Positions 60,993 through 64,000 of a DNA stretch of 64,000 nt are shown here, piece after piece. This DNA comes from Puniceibacterium sediminis (GTDB lineage Bacteria > Pseudomonadota > Alphaproteobacteria > Rhodobacterales > Rhodobacteraceae): NCBI RefSeq assembly GCF_900188035.1, contig NZ_FZNN01000009.1, positions 62,001 to 126,000 of the forward strand, in the 5' to 3' direction. The notes below the pieces were generated by a model that saw only the letters and a program-made list of their open reading frames with translations, did no database searches and was not told where the DNA came from. A program made the position numbers and the translations under genes. Every line of letters begins with the position of its first letter. The first letter of the stretch is position 1.

Positions 60993-62878
60993 AAACCTCT
61001 ATCGCCACAGTATCGGTTTCTGGAACCTTGCGTGAAAAGCTGGAAGCGATTGCCGCTGCCGGGTTTGACGGCGTTGAAATCTTTGAACAGGATTTCATCG
61101 TCGACGAAGGCAGCCCGCGCGACGTGGGCAACATGATCCGCGACCACGGGCTGGACATCACCCTGTTTCAACCGTTCCGCGATTTCGAAGGCCTGCCCGT
61201 CGGCCCACTGCGCACCAAGGCGTTCGACCGCGCGCTGCGCAAGTTTGACCTGATGCAGGAGTTGGGCACCGATCTTGTGCTGTTCTGTTCGTCCTGCCAT
61301 CCCGAAAGTCTGGGGGGCATCGACCGCGCGGCGGATGATTTTTCCGAGCTTGGCGCGCTTGCCGCTGCGCGTGGCATAAGGGTGGGGTATGAGGCACTGG
61401 CCTGGGGGCGTCATGTCAACGATCACCGGGATGCCTGGGAAATCGTGCGCCGGGCGGATCATCCCAACATCGGTCTGATCCTCGACAGTTTTCACACCCT
61501 GGGCCGTGGCATTGATCCGGAAACGATCCGCCGCATTCCGGGTGACCGGATATTTTTCGTGCAGCTTGCCGATGCACCAAAGATCGACATGGACCTGCTG
61601 TACTGGTCGCGCCACTTCCGTAACATGCCCGGTGAGGGTGATCTGGATGTGACGGGGTTCATGCAAGCCGTTATGGCGACGGGATATTCCGGGCCGATCA
61701 GCCTTGAAATCTTTAACGACCAATTCCGTGGCGGCCGCCCGGCAGCGGTGGCGCGCGATGGTTATCGGTCACTGATCAGCCTTATGGACGACGTGCGCCG
61801 CGCCGAACCCGAGGTGTCCGTCGGTTTGCGCGACTTTCCGGCGCGGATCGACGTGCAGAACGTTGCCTTTCTGGAATTCGCGTCGCGCGGGAAAGAGGCG
61901 CGGTCACTGGAAACGCTGCTGGGCCAGCTGGGGTTTGCCCGGGTGGGGCAGCACCTGACAAAGGCGCTGGCGCTGTGGCAGCAGGGCGACATCCGCATCC
62001 TGATCAACGAGGAACCCGACGATTTCGCGGGATCAGTCTATCATGCGCGGGGCACCAGCATCTGCGATATCGGGCTGTCGGTATCTTCGGCTGCGGACAC
62101 GGTCGCACGCGCGCGGGCGCTGGGGGCCGAGCCGTTTTCTCAGGCGGCAAGCCCCGAGCAGCGCGAAATTCCCGCGATCCGGGGGCTGGGGGGCAGCCTG
62201 CTGCATTTCCTGGATGGATCAGAGGCGCTGTCGGATGTCTGGTCCGCCGAATTCACGCCCGTCAGTGACGCGGCTGCGGGGGCCGGTCTGGCGCGGATCG
62301 ACCACATCGCCCAGACCATGACCTATGACGAAATGCTCAGCTGGTCGCTGTTCTACACCTCGCTTTTCAACATGACAAAATCGGCCATGGTGGATGTGAC
62401 GGACCCGGACGGGCTTGTGCGCAGTCAGGCGCTTGGCGCGCGATCCGGCGCGTTCCGGATCACCCTGAATGGGGCCGAGACGCACCGCACCTTTGCCGGC
62501 AGCTTCCTTGCCGAAAGCTTTGGCGCGCCGGTGCAGCATGTGGCGCTTGCCACTGACGACATCTTTGCCACGGCCCGGGCGCTTGCTGACTGCGGGTTTG
62601 AATCGCTCGCCATGTCGAACAATTATTACGCCGACCTCGCGTCGCGTTTTGATATTCCGGACGAGGCTTTCGAGATGATGCGCAAATATAACATCCTTTA
62701 TGATCAAGATGATCAGGGGGAATTCCTGCAAATCTATTCGAAACCTTTCGCGGGTGGCATGTTCTTTGAAATCCTTGAGCGGCGGGACGGTTACAACGGA
62801 TATGGCGCGCCGAATGCCCCATTCCGCATTGCCGCCCAGAAACGCATGATGCGCGGAAAAGCCATTCCAAAACTTTAG
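60989..62878 (+). CDS. quiC: 3-dehydroshikimate dehydratase, QsuB/QuiC two-domain type
   Basis: This 629-residue protein has an N-terminal TIM barrel of the xylose-isomerase/AP-endonuclease type (about residues 1-270). Glu135, Asp166, Gln192 and Glu240 fall where DHS dehydratases hold the divalent metal. The C-terminal half (about 280-629) resembles 4-hydroxyphenylpyruvate dioxygenase, with HIAQTMTYDEMLSW...FY, QHVALATDD and FFEILERRDGYNGYG-type segments. The product would be protocatechuate. The start overlaps the aroE stop by four bases (ATGA), and the gene ends the operon. Confidence 0.9.
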   Translation: MKTSIATVSVSGTLREKLEAIAAAGFDGVEIFEQDFIVDEGSPRDVGNMIRDHGLDITLFQPFRDFEGLPVGPLRTKAFDRALRKFDLMQELGTDLVLFCSSCHPESLGGIDRAADDFSELGALAAARGIRVGYEALAWGRHVNDHRDAWEIVRRADHPNIGLILDSFHTLGRGIDPETIRRIPGDRIFFVQLADAPKIDMDLLYWSRHFRNMPGEGDLDVTGFMQAVMATGYSGPISLEIFNDQFRGGRPAAVARDGYRSLISLMDDVRRAEPEVSVGLRDFPARIDVQNVAFLEFASRGKEARSLETLLGQLGFARVGQHLTKALALWQQGDIRILINEEPDDFAGSVYHARGTSICDIGLSVSSAADTVARARALGAEPFSQAASPEQREIPAIRGLGGSLLHFLDGSEALSDVWSAEFTPVSDAAAGAGLARIDHIAQTMTYDEMLSWSLFYTSLFNMTKSAMVDVTDPDGLVRSQALGARSGAFRITLNGAETHRTFAGSFLAESFGAPVQHVALATDDIFATARALADCGFESLAMSNNYYADLASRFDIPDEAFEMMRKYNILYDQDDQGEFLQIYSKPFAGGMFFEILERRDGYNGYGAPNAPFRIAAQKRMMRGKAIPKL

Positions 62879-63179
62879 GCGGGATTGGCAAAAAACAGAA
62901 GCTTTCCAAAGCCTGGGCGGCTATCTGACCTGCGTCTGCGCCCGTTTTTGACCGAACGCATCAGATGCGTTGTTCTGGTGACAGTCCGCCTGTTTTTCAT
63001 ATGCAGGACACTGGAAAATTGCACAGGTTTCCCCAGCTTCATGCCAGCCCGCCACCTGCCCTGAGCAGCGGCGGGGATCATTAGTCTGCCCGACAGTCAA
63101 AGGTTGTTCGGGTCCGCGATTTAGCCGCTATGTTTTGCGCCGCTTCCATCGTAGTCTCTCGCGAAACAACGAGAAACAT
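62879..63179. other. 301-base gap with a weak terminator
   Basis: GGGCG (62915-62919) and CGCCC (62939-62943) can pair with a 19-base loop and are followed by GTTTTTG, a weak terminator for the quiC operon. No gene is supported. The last part must hold the promoter of the sensor gene; no clear -35/-10 pair was found. Confidence 0.45.
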
Positions 63180-64000
63180 ATGTTCTTTTTTATCCTGCAA
63201 AATATGGCCCTTCTGATATTTGCCGGTATCGGTGCCTATGCGATCTTCTCCAACGGCGAGTTGAAAAAAGACAAATCGCGCAGGCAGATCGCGATTGGCC
63301 TGGTGATGGGAGTCATGGTCTTTTTGATCTCACTTGACGCCTTCATCATCGAAGGCGTGCAGGGACCGTTGGATGGAAAGACCGGATTGCTTTTGTATGC
63401 GGGATACCTTGGGGGTCCGGTCGGTGGCCTGATAGCGGCAGCGTTTGGCACCCTGGTACGCATTTTCATCGGCGGGCCGAACGTGGCGATCGGTGTCGCC
63501 ATGTATAGCGTATTCGCCATGTTCGGCGCGTTAGTCGGCTGGATATATCCGCCTAAAAAATGGCCCCGGGTGCCGAAAAAGGCCATCGCAATACTGATTG
63601 TCGGATCGGTGGTGCTGCAGTTTCTGCCTGCTCCGATTTTCCGCTGGAATCAGGCGGCTGATCCGTCGGCATCCATCGTTCTTGTCGGTGTCGCGCTTGC
63701 TGTGGCTGGGGGGCTGTCGACCGCAGTCATGACGTTCCTCCTGCGATATGCCAATATCGCCGCTTCGGTCCGTACCGCGTCTACGAGAATGGGGCGTCGG
63801 CTTGGCCTTGCGGTAAAAGCGGCGCACATAGGCATTTTCGAGCGCGAAGCAGGCACCGATACAGCATGGCTGGATGAGGGGATGTTCAGGATACTGGGCC
63901 TGCCCGGCGACGGCGGTGATGTTCATGTGGCGGACTGGATGAAAATGATGCTTCCCGAGGATGTGGCCGAATTTGGTGAGGTTGTGAAACAGGTCTGGCA
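63180..64000 (+). CDS. Membrane sensor with LytS-like 5TM domain and PAS-like region (partial)
   Basis: The window ends inside this gene after 273 codons. MFFFILQNMALLIFAGIGAY opens a run of six hydrophobic segments to about residue 195. The LLYAGYLGGPVGGLIAAAFGTLVRIFIGG stretch (about residues 75-103) is the signature of the 5TMR-LYT sensor domain. After it comes a soluble segment with KAAHIGIFEREAGTDTAWLDEGMF, like the start of a PAS domain. The output domain (histidine kinase, GGDEF or EAL) lies beyond the window. The ATG at 63180 has only a weak GAGA upstream. Confidence 0.78.
   Translation, partial: MFFFILQNMALLIFAGIGAYAIFSNGELKKDKSRRQIAIGLVMGVMVFLISLDAFIIEGVQGPLDGKTGLLLYAGYLGGPVGGLIAAAFGTLVRIFIGGPNVAIGVAMYSVFAMFGALVGWIYPPKKWPRVPKKAIAILIVGSVVLQFLPAPIFRWNQAADPSASIVLVGVALAVAGGLSTAVMTFLLRYANIAASVRTASTRMGRRLGLAVKAAHIGIFEREAGTDTAWLDEGMFRILGLPGDGGDVHVADWMKMMLPEDVAEFGEVVKQVW

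Overview
The window looks like chromosomal DNA of an alphaproteobacterium of the Rhodobacteraceae (Roseobacter-type). The reasons are the high GC content (my estimate by eye is just over 60 percent), an ATP12 chaperone gene next to a HAD hydrolase, an aapJQMP (bztABCD) amino-acid ABC operon, an rpmH-rnpA-yidD...yidC-MOSC-engB-argB block, and many substrate-binding-protein transporters (TRAP, TAXI, TTT, Liv). No phage, insertion sequence, integrase, CRISPR array or rRNA was seen. There is one tRNA (Arg-ACG).

Layout. 1-5.5 kb (+): the tail of a HAD hydrolase, ATP12, then aapJQMP. 5.5-15.3 kb (-): a housekeeping block read from a good sigma70-type promoter at 15322-15350. In transcription order it runs rpmH, rnpA, yidD, a small RDIGL-motif protein, ttcA, an EAL-domain phosphodiesterase, yidC, MOSC, engB, argB, a ferredoxin and a SixA-like phosphatase. 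15.5-19.2 kb (+): a TVP38/TMEM64 membrane protein, a flavin disulfide oxidoreductase, an orphan histidine kinase and tRNA-Arg. 19.4-24.5 kb: a LysR regulator divergent from VOC and nitrilase genes, then an unrecognised 671-residue exported protein and two tiny coupled genes. 25-35 kb (+): a DctPQM TRAP transporter with an unusual DctQ, then a second cluster with a signal-less periplasmic-binding-fold protein, a TAXI TRAP transporter and an unknown permease.

35-47 kb: a catabolic island around one LysR regulator at 42090-43061. One minus-strand operon encodes a Liv-type ABC transporter (binding protein, LivH and a LivM-LivG-LivF triple fusion), an aldehyde dehydrogenase and an SDR. A second minus-strand operon encodes an FAD dehydrogenase, a ThDP enzyme and a cupin. 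The same LysR-type palindrome (ATAAG-N5-CTTAT) lies in front of both, so I infer one regulon. 47.5-53.1 kb: a diheme cytochrome c with a PQQ-type dehydrogenase, a flavodoxin-like protein, an SLC13 permease and a small secreted protein. 53.5-55.6 kb: a TonB-dependent siderophore-type receptor.

55.9-62.9 kb (+): a LysR regulator and a tctCBA tripartite tricarboxylate-type transporter operon that continues, with overlapping genes, into shikimate dehydrogenase and a QsuB/QuiC-type 3-dehydroshikimate dehydratase. The natural reading is uptake of quinate, shikimate or a related acid and its conversion to protocatechuate. An identical LysR box (TAAC-N5-GTTA) lies before the regulator and again about 63 bp upstream of the predicted tctC transcription start. 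The window ends inside a membrane sensor gene with a LytS-like 5TM domain and a PAS-like region.

Four unrelated transporter operons (aap, TRAP-DctP, Liv, TTT) each carry a strong GC hairpin directly after the binding-protein gene. This fits differential expression of binding protein over permease.
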